From Chryseobacterium taeanense (GTDB taxonomy: Bacteria; Bacteroidota; Bacteroidia; Flavobacteriales; Weeksellaceae), in the NCBI RefSeq assembly GCF_900099685.1, contig NZ_FNDW01000015.1, forward strand, positions 1 through 52,725: a stretch of DNA of 52,725 bases, written 5' to 3'. The position numbers and the translations under genes are program-made. How positions within the stretch are numbered: the first letter of the stretch is position 1; every line of letters starts with the position of its first letter. The notes under the pieces were generated by a model. It was not told the origin of the DNA and searched no databases. It saw only the letters and a list, made by a program, of their open reading frames with translations. Shown here in pieces: positions 8,446-17,753 of this stretch.

Positions 8446-8618
8446 AAAAAAAGCAAGACAATTCGTTATTCTTATTTTGGAAGGATAGAATTATTTTAAA
8501 GTAGTCGTATGATAATTGTTATTCAATTTACATAATGTTGTTCAAATTTGTTGAATTTGAAACTGGAATTTTCAGATTAAGAATTATTCAATTTGAAGTG
8601 CATTCCTTTTAAAATTAA

Positions 8619-8648
8619 ACGACCCTTACAATAAATTGCAAGGGTCGT
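8619..8648 (-). terminator. Terminator of the ECF sigma operon
   Basis: 9-bp perfect stem (ACGACCCTT / AAGGGTCGT) with a 12-nt loop and a T-rich tail on the minus strand, 29 bp past the end of the Spy-like gene. Confidence 0.8.
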
Positions 8649-8676
8649 CCAACATTAAAAAAATAAACTATTATGG

Positions 8677-9177
8677 TTATTTTTGTCTTGGAGCATTTTT
8701 ATTTCCGTGAGGTTTTCTTTCATTCATCTTTTCTCTCATCATTCCTTCTGTCTGAAACAGCTTCAAGACTTTTTGGCAAGGAATCACCTGCTGCATTTTA
8801 TCAGCATATTTTTTTCGGTTATCCAGCAGCTTCTGCCCCACTTCAAAGCTTTGCTGAAGTTTTGCTTTTGCTTCGTCGTCGGATAAATTATCCGGGTTAA
8901 AGTTAGAATTAAACTGGCTTTTTATCTGTCTCTGACTTTCCAGATATTCATTATAAACACCTGTAAATTCTTCTTTATCGCTGGGATCTATATCCAGATT
9001 ATCCATCACCATATTATTTCTGAATTTTATCAGAAGTTCTTTCCTTTCTTCCGGGGACAAACTATTAATAACCTCTTTTCTCTGTTTAGGATCCATTTTT
9101 TTCCAGTCGTAGTCCGTTTTTTGGGCATTCAGACCAAATCCGTATATGATAAAAAGCGTAAATAATATCTTTTTCAT
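8677..9177 (-). CDS. Periplasmic Spy/CpxP-like protein of an ECF sigma operon
   Basis: 166 residues with a signal peptide (about 1-18, ending LNAQ). A helical, charged body follows with SPEERKELL and a region rich in Lys, Glu and Gln, ending in a basic tail. Homologues beside ECF sigma genes are annotated 'sensor of ECF-type sigma factor' in flavobacteria. It starts 9 bp after the anti-sigma-like gene and is the last gene before the terminator. Sensing or chaperone function is inferred from context and helix content. Confidence 0.75.
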   Translation of the reverse strand: MKKILFTLFIIYGFGLNAQKTDYDWKKMDPKQRKEVINSLSPEERKELLIKFRNNMVMDNLDIDPSDKEEFTGVYNEYLESQRQIKSQFNSNFNPDNLSDDEAKAKLQQSFEVGQKLLDNRKKYADKMQQVIPCQKVLKLFQTEGMMREKMNERKPHGNKNAPRQK

Positions 9178-9186
9178 CTTTTCTTT

Positions 9187-9816
9187 TTAGTTATATAAAT
9201 CTAAATAAACGTCCTGAGTTGAATTACTCGCCAATTCTGAAATTTCAGAATTTGAAAATGAATCCAGATATTCACTCATCTGAATTGCACTTTGTTTAGT
9301 AGATTTTACCGTTGGTGTTACCGTTTTTTGTTCGTTCTCTGCTTTTACCGGAGCCGAAATTTTGGTATCGCTCTGCTTTGCCACTTTTTGATTATTATTC
9401 TCAACAGAAGTTAAGTCAGATTTTAAAGTTTCATAAGCTATTTCGCTTTCTGCTTTTGGCTCCTGGCTCGTGGCTATGTAAGAAGCATTGGAGGCATCAT
9501 TTTTATTCGTTGGTTCATCATCCGAATTGAAAATAAAAGTTGCTCCAAAAATCAATGCCATCGATGCAGCAACTGCGTAAGCCCAATTTAGCTTAAAAAC
9601 AGGGGCTTTCTTACGAGGAAATACCGTATTTATAACATGATTCTGAACATTCTCATACATATCTTCAGAAACTGCATAAATATTTTTACGTTCAAGCTTT
9701 TCCAGATCGAAGTCGCTGACCCCGCTCAATACTCTATCCTGAAGATTTTCAAACAAATCATCAGGCTCTGTGTAAATATTTTTACGTTCTAGTTTTTCTA
9801 TGTTGAAGTCTTTCAT
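9187..9816 (-). CDS. Anti-sigma-factor-like membrane protein with duplicated N-terminal motif
   Basis: 209 residues. The N-terminal cytoplasmic part has two tandem copies of a 32-residue unit (3-34 and 35-66), both built on KLERKNIY, then E-D/DM-xENVQ/LQ. One membrane helix lies at about 75-95 (WAYAVAASMALIFGATF). The rest is a low-complexity periplasmic part with many Lys, Gln and Thr. The position, 19 bp after an ECF sigma gene, and the topology fit an anti-sigma factor, though no ZAS zinc motif is present. The duplicated unit may be the sigma-binding element. Confidence 0.7.
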   Translation of the reverse strand: MKDFNIEKLERKNIYTEPDDLFENLQDRVLSGVSDFDLEKLERKNIYAVSEDMYENVQNHVINTVFPRKKAPVFKLNWAYAVAASMALIFGATFIFNSDDEPTNKNDASNASYIATSQEPKAESEIAYETLKSDLTSVENNNQKVAKQSDTKISAPVKAENEQKTVTPTVKSTKQSAIQMSEYLDSFSNSEISELASNSTQDVYLDLYN

Positions 9817-9835
9817 CTCAGTTTTTTCTCAAAAA

Positions 9836-10387
9836 TTATCTCTCGTAATTTTCTTTAATATAATCTTCTATTTTTTGTTTGGCATAATGATAATTTGTTT
9901 TCAGAGTCCCTACCGACATATCTACAATTTTAGATATTTCTTCGTAAGGTAAATCATCATAATACCGCATCATAAATACCAGTTTCTGTTTTTCCGGCAG
10001 GCTTTGTATGGCTTTCTGAAGCAAAATCTGTATTTCCTCGGCATCTTCACCGGCGTTATCGGCTACAAGATTCTGCATATGATATTCGGGATCCTCATCT
10101 GTTTTCTGCATTTTTTTCAGCTTGTTTATCTGTTGCAGCGCTTCATTGGTTGCAATTCTGTATAGCCAGGTATAGAGCTGACTATCATTTTTAAACTGAT
10201 GAAAATTCTGATAAGCTTTAATAAAAGTCTCCTGCAAAGTGTCCTGAGCAAGATCTCCGTCCACAATAATTCTCCTTATGTGCCAATACAATCTACTTTG
10301 ATAAGCATCCATCAAAGCGCGAACTCCTTTTTCCTGAGTTCGTGGGTCTTGCATCAACGAAATAATTTCCGCGTCCTTAATCTTCAT
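9836..10387 (-). CDS. ECF-type RNA polymerase sigma factor
   Basis: 183 residues with the two ECF regions. Region 2 includes LAQDTLQETFIKAYQN near 45-60 and LYTWLYRIATNEALQQI near 72-90. Region 4 includes LPEKQKLVFMMRYYDDLPYEEISKIVDMSVGTLKTNYHYA near 128-167 as a helix-turn-helix. It directs RNA polymerase to a stress or envelope regulon. First gene of a three-gene operon with the anti-sigma-like and Spy-like genes. A TATTTTTG -7 element lies upstream. Confidence 0.95.
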   Translation of the reverse strand: MKIKDAEIISLMQDPRTQEKGVRALMDAYQSRLYWHIRRIIVDGDLAQDTLQETFIKAYQNFHQFKNDSQLYTWLYRIATNEALQQINKLKKMQKTDEDPEYHMQNLVADNAGEDAEEIQILLQKAIQSLPEKQKLVFMMRYYDDLPYEEISKIVDMSVGTLKTNYHYAKQKIEDYIKENYER

Positions 10388-10711
10388 AAGATGCTTTCAC
10401 TGTTTTGGATTACAAAAATAACTGAAAGTTAAATCAACTCTTCAATTTTCAGTCCAATATACTCATTATTTACAAATATTTATACGCCTGAATCTGATAA
10501 ATATTGTATCAATGCCGATAGACATTCAGCTTCAATATTATGTTAAATTGCTATATCACCTTAAAATTTGATCCAAAAAAGTTTTAAAATGCAATTCAAT
10601 TGCGCTCTCAAAAAAGTATGTTTGCGTTAAACTGTCCGATAATTAAAAACATAAACTAAAAAACTTCTGTCTCCCCTCTCCCATCTTCCTTGTAAATCTT
10701 ATCTTTGTTAG
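10388..10711. other. Divergent intergenic region of the ECF sigma and DUF2520 genes
   Basis: 324 bp without a gene. On the minus strand TATTTTTG at 10413-10420 is a candidate -7 element for the sigma gene, with a TTG about 22 bp further upstream. On the plus strand TATCTTTG at 10700-10707 ends only 4 bp before the DUF2520 start, implying a leaderless or near-leaderless transcript. Nothing else was recognised. Confidence 0.5.
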
Positions 10712-11464
10712 ATGCAAATTGTAATTATCGGTTCCGGAAATGTAGCCTATCACCTGGCAAAAGCTTTTGTCCTGAATCATGTTCCTTTGGCCCAGATTTT
10801 TGGCAGGAACGAAAAAGAACTGAGCAAGATTTCCGAAGAATTAAAAATTCCGTTTTCTACTGAAAAACTGCAAGACGCAAATCTTTATATTATTTGTGTC
10901 AGTGACAATTCCGTAGAAGATGTTTCGAAAATAATTTCAAATAAAAACTGTCTGGTGGCTCATACTTCCGGATCGCTTCCGAAAGAAATTCTGTCAGGAG
11001 AATACCGCAAAGCGAGTTTTTATCCTTTACAGACTTTTTCCAAATTAAAATCACTGGATTATTCTAAAATCCCTTTTTTCATAGAAGCTGAAAATGAAGA
11101 AGACCGGCAAACTCTCTTCAACATGGCCTCAAAGATTTCGGAAAATGTGATGGAAAGCACCCACGAAAAAAGAAAATACATTCATCTTACAGCAGTTTTT
11201 GCCTGTAATTTTGTGAATCATCTCTTTTCGAGGGCTAAAGAAATTTCAGATTCTCAGGAAATCCCGTTTGATTATTTTTTACCGTTGATTGATGAAACTG
11301 TTCAGAAAATTTACGAAATAGATCCGAAAGATGCACAGACCGGACCCGCCGTAAGAAACGATAAGAGAATTCTGGAACTGCATGAGCAGTTATTAAAAGA
11401 TGAAAGTCTTGAGATTTACAAAATCATGAATCTTTCCATCAAAAAGATGTATCAATTGCCATAA
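10712..11464 (+). CDS. DUF2520 Rossmann-fold NAD(P)-binding oxidoreductase
   Basis: 250 residues. N-terminal dinucleotide-binding motif GSGNVAYHLAKAF at 7-19, then VAHTSGSLP near 89 and the DUF2520 C-terminal helical domain with AVFACNFVNHL near 161 and GPAVRND near 214. Related to pyrroline-5-carboxylate reductase and F420-dependent NADP reductases; the substrate of this subfamily is unknown. First gene of a plus-strand operon leading to maf and porW. Confidence 0.92.
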   Translation: MQIVIIGSGNVAYHLAKAFVLNHVPLAQIFGRNEKELSKISEELKIPFSTEKLQDANLYIICVSDNSVEDVSKIISNKNCLVAHTSGSLPKEILSGEYRKASFYPLQTFSKLKSLDYSKIPFFIEAENEEDRQTLFNMASKISENVMESTHEKRKYIHLTAVFACNFVNHLFSRAKEISDSQEIPFDYFLPLIDETVQKIYEIDPKDAQTGPAVRNDKRILELHEQLLKDESLEIYKIMNLSIKKMYQLP

Positions 11465-11492
11465 TGTTTTAACTTTGAGAAAAACCAAAAAA

Positions 11493-12248
11493 ATGAACAC
11501 CAACATTATCCGCTCTATTATCACCGGAGCTGCAATCGTCATCACAGCACTTATTTTAGGATCAAGCTTTAAAAACAGGAACTTAAAACAGGATACAATA
11601 TCCGTTACCGGTCTGGGTTCCAAGGATTTTATTTCAGACGAGATCAGCTGGAGCGGGAGTTTTGATGCCAGCGCTTTTGATGCAAAAGAAGCGTATAATC
11701 TCATCTTACAGGATAAAGAAAAAGTAAAGACTTTTTTCTATAGCAAGGGTTTCAAAGCCGGCGAATTTACTTTTGGTGGAGTCAACTTTTCAAGGTCTTA
11801 CCGTACGGTAACTACGAAAGAATCTGACGGAACAGAAAAATCTGAAGATATTTTCGATGGCTATAAAGCGACCCAAAGTGTGATTTTCAGGGCTAAAAAA
11901 AATCCTGATTTAATGAAAAAGATCGAAAATGTAATCGACAAAACTGCTGAGCTCATCAACAGCGGAGTACAATTCGAGCCATCTTCACCACAATATACGT
12001 ATTCCGACCTTGCATCTTTGAAACACAGCTTAATAGAAGCCGGGGCAAAAGATGCCAGACAAAGAGCTGAAAAAATTGTAGAAAGTGCAGACGGAAATTT
12101 GGGTAAACTGAAAGATGCTTCAATGGGCGTATTTCAGATTACGGCAAAAGGATCTACGGATGAAGACAGCTATGGTGGGAATTTTGACACTTCAAGTAAG
12201 GAAAAATCAGCAAGAATTACGGTAAGACTTACTTATAATCTTGATTAG
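11493..12248 (+). CDS. SIMPL (DUF541) domain protein
   Basis: 251 residues from the ATG at 11493; a TTG at 11475 would add six basic residues and is less likely. It has a membrane anchor or signal helix at about 5-22 (IITGAAIVITALILGSSF). The SIMPL domain follows, from ISVTGLGSKDFISDEISW to the C-terminal ARITVRLTYNLD, with the typical QRAEKIVESADGNLGKL segment. SIMPL proteins sit in the envelope and their molecular role is poorly defined. It starts 28 bp after the DUF2520 gene and 19 bp before the phosphatase gene, so it is probably co-transcribed. Confidence 0.9.
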   Translation: MNTNIIRSIITGAAIVITALILGSSFKNRNLKQDTISVTGLGSKDFISDEISWSGSFDASAFDAKEAYNLILQDKEKVKTFFYSKGFKAGEFTFGGVNFSRSYRTVTTKESDGTEKSEDIFDGYKATQSVIFRAKKNPDLMKKIENVIDKTAELINSGVQFEPSSPQYTYSDLASLKHSLIEAGAKDARQRAEKIVESADGNLGKLKDASMGVFQITAKGSTDEDSYGGNFDTSSKEKSARITVRLTYNLD

Positions 12249-12267
12249 ATTAAACTTTTAAAGAAAA

Positions 12268-12786
12268 ATGAGCTATAAAGAAAAATTAAAAAATGTTAAA
12301 GCTTTTGTATTTGATGTAGACGGTGTTTTCACAGACGGAAGCGTATATCTGATGCCCGGAGGGAATATGTGCCGGGTGATGAGTGTCCTCGACGGATATG
12401 CAGTCGTAAAAGCTTTAAAAAATAATTATTTAATTGGTGTGATCACAGGCGGAAACGATGAAATGGTGAAACACAGAATCAATTATCTGGGAATCGAAGA
12501 TTATTATGCAAAGTCTCACGATAAAATGGCAGATTTTGAAGATTTTAAATTAAAATATAATCTTACCAATGAAGAAATTCTGACCATGGGCGACGATATT
12601 CCGGATCTTCATATCATGAAAAATTCTGCGATTGCGGCGTGTCCTGAAAATGCAGTTCCTGAAATTAAAGCAATTGCCACTTATATTTCTCCTATAAAAG
12701 GCGGAAGCGGGGCAGTACGTGATGTTATCGAACAGGTGATGAAAGTACAGGGAAAATGGCACGATGATAACACACAATCTATTTAA
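12268..12786 (+). CDS. kdsC: KdsC-like HAD phosphatase (KDO-8-phosphate phosphatase)
   Basis: 172 residues, the size of C0-type HAD phosphatases that lack a cap. Motif I DVDGVFTDG at 16-24 has both catalytic aspartates. Motif II is ITGG near 59-62, motif III is Lys 81 in SHDKMADF and motif IV is GDDIPDL near 107. It removes phosphate from KDO-8-phosphate in lipopolysaccharide core synthesis. Related HAD phosphatases of NeuA-type sugars cannot be excluded, but the operon has no sialic-acid genes. Confidence 0.9.
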   Translation: MSYKEKLKNVKAFVFDVDGVFTDGSVYLMPGGNMCRVMSVLDGYAVVKALKNNYLIGVITGGNDEMVKHRINYLGIEDYYAKSHDKMADFEDFKLKYNLTNEEILTMGDDIPDLHIMKNSAIAACPENAVPEIKAIATYISPIKGGSGAVRDVIEQVMKVQGKWHDDNTQSI

Positions 12787-12804
12787 TTTAACTATTATTG
12801 ATTC

Positions 12805-13359
12805 ATGAAATTATTACTGGCATCACAATCTCCGAGAAGAAAAGAATTACTTACTAATCTTGGGTTTACTTTTGACGTTGTAAAAATTGATTGTGAAGAA
12901 ATTATTCCACAACACATAAAAGTAGGAGAGGCAGCTGGTTATCTTTCCGAACTGAAAGCTTCTGCTTTCCGCTCTCTTGAAAACAGTGAGGTTCTGCTGA
13001 CTGCTGACACCGTAGTAGCCATTGACAGCCAGCTTTTGGGAAAACCCAAAGATGAAAATGATGCAAGAGAAATGCTGAGACTACTTTCAGGCAGAACCCA
13101 TCAGGTTTATACCGGTATCACCATCAAAACACAAGACATAACTATTACGGAAACCGACGTTGCAGATGTGGAATTTGATGATCTCAATGATAATGAAATA
13201 GAATATTATATCCAGCATTACAAGCCTTTTGATAAAGCCGGCAGTTATGGAATCCAGGAATGGCTCGGCATGGCAAAAATTAAAAAAGTAAACGGCAGCT
13301 TTTATACGATTATGGGACTTCCTACCCATTTGGTTTACAAAATATTGAAGGAAATATAG
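12805..13359 (+). CDS. maf: Maf-family nucleoside triphosphate pyrophosphatase
   Basis: 184 residues with LASQSPRRKELL at 4-15, the LTADTVV segment near 65-71, LGKPKDENDAREML and SGRTHQVYTGI near 93-103, and the YGIQEWLGM motif near 147. Maf proteins hydrolyse non-canonical dTTP/UTP/m5U-type nucleotides and prevent their incorporation. It starts 18 bp after kdsC. A weak AT-only hairpin follows the stop. Confidence 0.95.
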   Translation: MKLLLASQSPRRKELLTNLGFTFDVVKIDCEEIIPQHIKVGEAAGYLSELKASAFRSLENSEVLLTADTVVAIDSQLLGKPKDENDAREMLRLLSGRTHQVYTGITIKTQDITITETDVADVEFDDLNDNEIEYYIQHYKPFDKAGSYGIQEWLGMAKIKKVNGSFYTIMGLPTHLVYKILKEI

Positions 13360-13367
13360 CAATTTTC

Positions 13368-13390
13368 AATAATAAAATTTTATTATTTTT
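13368..13390 (+). terminator. Weak AT-only hairpin after maf
   Basis: AATAATAAAA directly followed by its complement and more T bases. It contains no GC pair, so it is at best a weak or partial terminator before porW. Confidence 0.3.
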
Positions 13391-13446
13391 ACAGAATTAT
13401 CAACTACTTTATAATAAAAAGTAGATTAGCGAGTTATATTGAAAGA

Positions 13447-16065
13447 ATGAAAAAAAATATTTTATTCCTTTTAACACTTTGTATTGTTGCTTCTTGCGCC
13501 ACGAAAACCAAGAAGCCTGAGCAGCGATCGAAGTTTCTGAAAGGATTTTCGACATACTATAATACGTTATTTAATGCTAAAGATGCCTTAAATAATGAGT
13601 TTGAAACAAGAGATAAGGCACATAAAGATAATTTTTATGCGCCATATATTCCTATTCTTACCTATGAAGACCAGCCATTGGGCAGTGATCTGGGGCAATC
13701 TCAGTCTTTTGCTGAAAATTCTATGAAAATGGGGGAAGTAAACCGTTCTGCACAGAATAACAGCAGTAATAAGAGGGGAGGACCTCCCGCAATGCCGCCG
13801 GGAATGCCGGGAAATAATATGATGTCGGCGAATGCCGGGAATGATTCTGGAGATTCAGATTTACCTGAACAAAAAGGAGCAACCACACTCGAAATAGCAG
13901 AAGCTAAAGCTTTAAAGGCAATCAATAAATATTCTGTTATCAAGCATGGTGAAGAGCAAAATAAGCAGATTTTTGATGCTTACATGATTCTCGCGCAGGC
14001 AAGAATATACAGAGGAAAATCGCTGGAAGCCCTTGATGCCTTGAACTATGTTTTCACACATATGAAGGATGATAAAAGAATTCCTCTGGCAAGAATTTAT
14101 CAGGGTCTGGCATACAATCAGATTAAAAATTACCATAAAGCTCATGAAACTTTTGCCAAATTAAAAGGTGAAAAGATCAGTAAAGAGTATGAAAAGCTGT
14201 TAAGCATCTATTATTCTGAATCTCTTCTGGATGCCGGAAAAAAAGAAGAAGCTGTAAAAGAGCTTGATAATGCCTTTGAACTGAACAGTAACAGAAAGCT
14301 TAAGAGCAGAATTGCTTATCTGAGAGGGCAGGTGCTGGAAGGTCTTAATCAAAATGAAAAAGCGAGAGAAAGCTTTATGGCAGCTTATAAATATGCCAAC
14401 GATTTTGAATTTGAGGTAAAATCTCAAATCGAAATTGCCAAAACTTTTAATGGCAACGGAGATTACAGCGGTGCCAGAAAATACCTGGAAGATATCAGTA
14501 AGAAAGGAACTTACGGTTCCAGAAAGAATGAGTTTTACTACGCTTTAGGATTAATGGCCAACAAAGCCGGAAAAAAAGAGGAAGCACAGGAATACTTCAG
14601 AAAATCATTACGAGAAAAAGTTTCAGATGGGCAGATTCGGGGTCTGGCTTATTATGAAATAGGAAAGGGATATCTGGATAAAAATGATTATATCGGAGCT
14701 GGTGCTTATTATGATTCGGCATTAGCGGTAATGACGTATGAGCCTTCTAAAGTTCTTCTGGCAGATCAGTCAGTTTACATTAAGAAAATTTCAAAAAATT
14801 ATTATCTGATTAAGAAAAATGACAGTATCCTAAATCTGGCCAAAATGTCTCCTGAGCAGAAAAATGATTTTTTCACAAAATATATTGCCAAAATTAAGGC
14901 AAAAGAAGAGAAAGAAGAACTTGAAAAAAGACGTGCAGAAAGAAGCAAAGGTTTCGATACGGGAGATTATAGCTCGACTTCTATTTTTGCCAACAGTTCA
15001 AATTCTTTCGAAGATTTTGGTGTCACAGCAAAAGGTTTTTATTTCAGCAATACCGGAACGGTTTCCAAAGGTGCACAGACCTTTAAGCAGACCTGGGGAG
15101 ACAGAGCTTTGGTTGATAACTGGCGTTTTTCAAAGAAAATGGCGACTATCGAGGATATGAAAAATGATGCTTTGGGAACCACTGCAGCACCAAACCCGAG
15201 ACGTTTTGAACCGGCCTTTTACATTGAACAGATTCCTACCGATGCCGGAAAACTTAGTCAGTTGAAGAAAGACAGAGACACCGCTTCCTTAGGATTGGGT
15301 GTTATGTATCAGAATTACTTTACGAATACTCCTCTGGCCACTAAAACCCTTTATGATCTTGTAGATGTAAAACCTGAAGAAAAAGTAATGTTACAAGCTT
15401 TGTATGAGATTTTTGCGATGAATTATGAAAAAAATCCGCAGGCTGCAGAACGCGCAAAACAAATTCTTTTAAAAGATTATCCTTATACTTCCTACGCAGA
15501 ATTTGCCAGAAATCCTAAAAACAGTACGTTCGTAAAATCTTCAGCGGATGTAGAAAATCAGTACAAACAGGCTTTTGCGTTGTATGAATCTGAAAAGTTT
15601 GCAGAGAGTCGGGAGCTTATTGATAAAACTATTCAGCAATATCCTAAAGATGCGCTGGTGCCGAAACTCTATTTGCTGAATGCATTTAATTCCGGAAAAG
15701 CGAGTGGGAAAGAGGTGATGATTCTTCAGCTCGAGCAGATTGCTTTAAACTATGGTAAAACACCGGAAGGCGAAAAAGCTAAGGAAATGCTGAATTATCT
15801 TAAATCTGATATATCCTTTAAACCAACAGATAATAAAGGAAATGCAGTGGTTCAGGGTAATTCAAATAATATGAATAATACTCCTCAGCAAATTCAACAA
15901 TCTCTTAACAATAATAATGGTGTTCCTCAGAAACCAGGCACTGGACAGATGATAAACTCGCAACAGAGCCAACAACCACAGAGATTAAATAACAACAGGC
16001 CGAAGAGAACAGCCAACCCAAATCAGCAAATGCAAATGGATTCGATTCCTGCAAAGCCTCAATAA
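13447..16065 (+). CDS. porW: SprE/PorW type 9 secretion and gliding lipoprotein
   Basis: 872 residues. Lipoprotein signal peptide with lipobox VASC and Cys 17, then the conserved start KKPEQRSKFLKGFSTYYNTLFNAKDAL. Several TPR-like helical repeats follow at about 160-450 and again at about 655-780. A Gln/Asn-rich tail covers the last 70 residues. SprE/PorW is an outer-membrane-associated part of the type 9 secretion system that links the PorKLMN ring to the SprA translocon; it is needed for gliding and protein export in Flavobacterium. A Gly/Pro/Met/Asn-rich stretch near 110-135 is low complexity. Strong terminator directly after the stop. Confidence 0.92.
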   Translation: MKKNILFLLTLCIVASCATKTKKPEQRSKFLKGFSTYYNTLFNAKDALNNEFETRDKAHKDNFYAPYIPILTYEDQPLGSDLGQSQSFAENSMKMGEVNRSAQNNSSNKRGGPPAMPPGMPGNNMMSANAGNDSGDSDLPEQKGATTLEIAEAKALKAINKYSVIKHGEEQNKQIFDAYMILAQARIYRGKSLEALDALNYVFTHMKDDKRIPLARIYQGLAYNQIKNYHKAHETFAKLKGEKISKEYEKLLSIYYSESLLDAGKKEEAVKELDNAFELNSNRKLKSRIAYLRGQVLEGLNQNEKARESFMAAYKYANDFEFEVKSQIEIAKTFNGNGDYSGARKYLEDISKKGTYGSRKNEFYYALGLMANKAGKKEEAQEYFRKSLREKVSDGQIRGLAYYEIGKGYLDKNDYIGAGAYYDSALAVMTYEPSKVLLADQSVYIKKISKNYYLIKKNDSILNLAKMSPEQKNDFFTKYIAKIKAKEEKEELEKRRAERSKGFDTGDYSSTSIFANSSNSFEDFGVTAKGFYFSNTGTVSKGAQTFKQTWGDRALVDNWRFSKKMATIEDMKNDALGTTAAPNPRRFEPAFYIEQIPTDAGKLSQLKKDRDTASLGLGVMYQNYFTNTPLATKTLYDLVDVKPEEKVMLQALYEIFAMNYEKNPQAAERAKQILLKDYPYTSYAEFARNPKNSTFVKSSADVENQYKQAFALYESEKFAESRELIDKTIQQYPKDALVPKLYLLNAFNSGKASGKEVMILQLEQIALNYGKTPEGEKAKEMLNYLKSDISFKPTDNKGNAVVQGNSNNMNNTPQQIQQSLNNNNGVPQKPGTGQMINSQQSQQPQRLNNNRPKRTANPNQQMQMDSIPAKPQ

Positions 16066-16069
16066 AAAT

Positions 16070-16100
16070 AAAAAGCGAAGACTAAGTTCTTCGCTTTTTT
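16070..16100. terminator. Bidirectional terminator between porW and tsaB
   Basis: 12-bp stem (AAAAAGCGAAGA / TCTTCGCTTTTT) with a 6-nt loop between two convergent genes. Confidence 0.9.
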
Positions 16101-16120
16101 AATGATGTTATATTGTTTGT

Positions 16121-16804
16121 TCAGACAGAGCCTGAAGATTTCTTCTTTACTCCATGAAAATCTTTAAGATAGAAAGGTTCAAAATAGGCAATATCTTCAA
16201 ATTCTTTCTTGTTGATTTTTTCCAGTGTTTTCTTTATCAGGAATTGTGCAGAAGGGTAGATCTCTTCGTTGAAATCAGCATTCGGCAACTGTAAAATATC
16301 TTTTGCCTTTTTAGCACCATCTCCCACAAAAATCACTTTTTTATCCTGAAATTCTTTAAAAGAATCTTCATCTAAAATTTTTGCTTCTGTTTCAGAGATT
16401 TCCTGTCCGGTTTTACCTTCATAAACGGCTGTATAAACCTCCATTCGCCTTGCGTCGACTAATGGTATAATAAAATCATAGTTCCCGTCTAAAAAAGGCT
16501 GTATCATGCTCTCTAAAGAATTTACTGCTATTAAAGGAATTTTCAACCCATAACAGAATCCTTTTGCAGAAGAAGCGCCAATCCTTAAACCTGTATAAGA
16601 TCCGGGGCCTTTCCCCAAAGAAACCGCTTTAATATCTTTTAAAGAAATCCCGGCACCTTCCAAAGCCCATTCCACGAATGTGTGAAGGCTTTCGGACTGT
16701 TTATAGTTTTCGGAAACTTCTTCGGTAAGACACAATAGCTTTTCATCATCTGAAATCGCTACCGAGCAGTTTTTTGAGGAAGTTTCGAGGTATAATATTT
16801 TCAT
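16121..16804 (-). CDS. tsaB: tRNA threonylcarbamoyladenosine biosynthesis protein TsaB
   Basis: 227 residues of the ASKHA fold: ILYLETSSKNCSVAI at 3-17, then SLGKGPGSYTGLRIGASSAKGFCYGL near 62-87, the TsaB/TsaD signature, and PLVDARRMEVYTAVY near 114. It partners TsaD and TsaE in t6A37 modification of tRNAs reading ANN codons and has no catalytic metal site itself. A possible -7 element TAAATTTG (minus strand) lies at 16882-16889. Confidence 0.96.
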   Translation of the reverse strand: MKILYLETSSKNCSVAISDDEKLLCLTEEVSENYKQSESLHTFVEWALEGAGISLKDIKAVSLGKGPGSYTGLRIGASSAKGFCYGLKIPLIAVNSLESMIQPFLDGNYDFIIPLVDARRMEVYTAVYEGKTGQEISETEAKILDEDSFKEFQDKKVIFVGDGAKKAKDILQLPNADFNEEIYPSAQFLIKKTLEKINKKEFEDIAYFEPFYLKDFHGVKKKSSGSV

Positions 16805-16903
16805 GTAAAATGTAACAGTTTAACAGTTTTAACGATGTGCCAATATATTCTGTATTTTTTAAATAACTAGAATATCTGGTGCAAATTTAGCCATTTTTTA
16901 AGA

Positions 16904-17653
16904 CTACTTCCTGTAAATCGTTCTCGGTTCTGCCTGAGCGGTAGGGTAGATGGTCATATCAGAAATACAGACATGTTTGGGTGCATTGATACAATATGCG
17001 ATAGAATCTGCAATATCTTCGGCTTTTAAAGGCTCGTATCCAGCGTAGACTGTTGCTGCCTTTTCGCTATCTCCTTTAAATCTTACCATTGAAAAATCGG
17101 TTTCTACAGCTCCTGGCTGGATGTTTGTGATTTTAATTCCGAATTCCGTGAGTTCGATTCTCATTCCTTCCGAAATAACATCCACTGCCTTTTTCGTGGC
17201 ACAATAAACAACACCGTTAGCATACGTTTGTCTTGCTGCAACAGAACTGATATTCACAATATGTCCGGAATTTCTTTCCTTCATTCCGGGAATAATCATT
17301 TTCGAAACATATAAAAGTCCTTTTACATTTCCGTCGATCATAGAATCCCAGTCGTCGGTTTTTCCTGCAGAAAGTGGATCGAGACCATGGGCATTTCCGG
17401 CATTGTTAATCAGAACATCTATATTTTTCCATTCTTCGGGAAGCGAATTGATTGCTGCTTCTACCTCTTCCAGATTTCTAATATCAAATTTTAAACTAAA
17501 CATTTCGGTGAATTGAGAAAGATCAGTTTTCAGAGATTCCAAAACCTCAGTTCTTCTCCCACAGATAATAATTCTGTTGCTCTGTTTGGCAAGAAGCTGT
17601 GCTGTAGATTTCCCTATTCCGGAAGTCGCTCCGGTGATTAATATTGTTTTCAT
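16904..17653 (-). CDS. Short-chain dehydrogenase/reductase (YdfG-like)
   Basis: 249 residues from the ATG at 17653. Motifs are GATSGIG at 7-13 for NAD(P) binding, NNAG near 86, Ser of NISSVAAR near 138 and the YCATK catalytic pair near 151-155. The Arg of CGRR after the second strand favours NADP. The closest type I recall is YdfG/serine 3-dehydrogenase-like. The upstream ATG at 17701 adds 16 basic residues before the nucleotide-binding strand and is rejected. Substrate unknown. Confidence 0.9.
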   Translation of the reverse strand: MKTILITGATSGIGKSTAQLLAKQSNRIIICGRRTEVLESLKTDLSQFTEMFSLKFDIRNLEEVEAAINSLPEEWKNIDVLINNAGNAHGLDPLSAGKTDDWDSMIDGNVKGLLYVSKMIIPGMKERNSGHIVNISSVAARQTYANGVVYCATKKAVDVISEGMRIELTEFGIKITNIQPGAVETDFSMVRFKGDSEKAATVYAGYEPLKAEDIADSIAYCINAPKHVCISDMTIYPTAQAEPRTIYRK

Positions 17654-17753
17654 AAAAATTTTCAATTTTTTAAAAATCCAATATATCAATTTAACAGTCA
17701 AGCAATAATACTATATTAATTAATTGGTAAAATGTTATATTGATACGTTAATT

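Noticed and set aside
8497..8506. Extra copy of the inverton recombination site
   Set aside because: Only nine bases (AAAGTAGTC) match; the core and second arm are missing.
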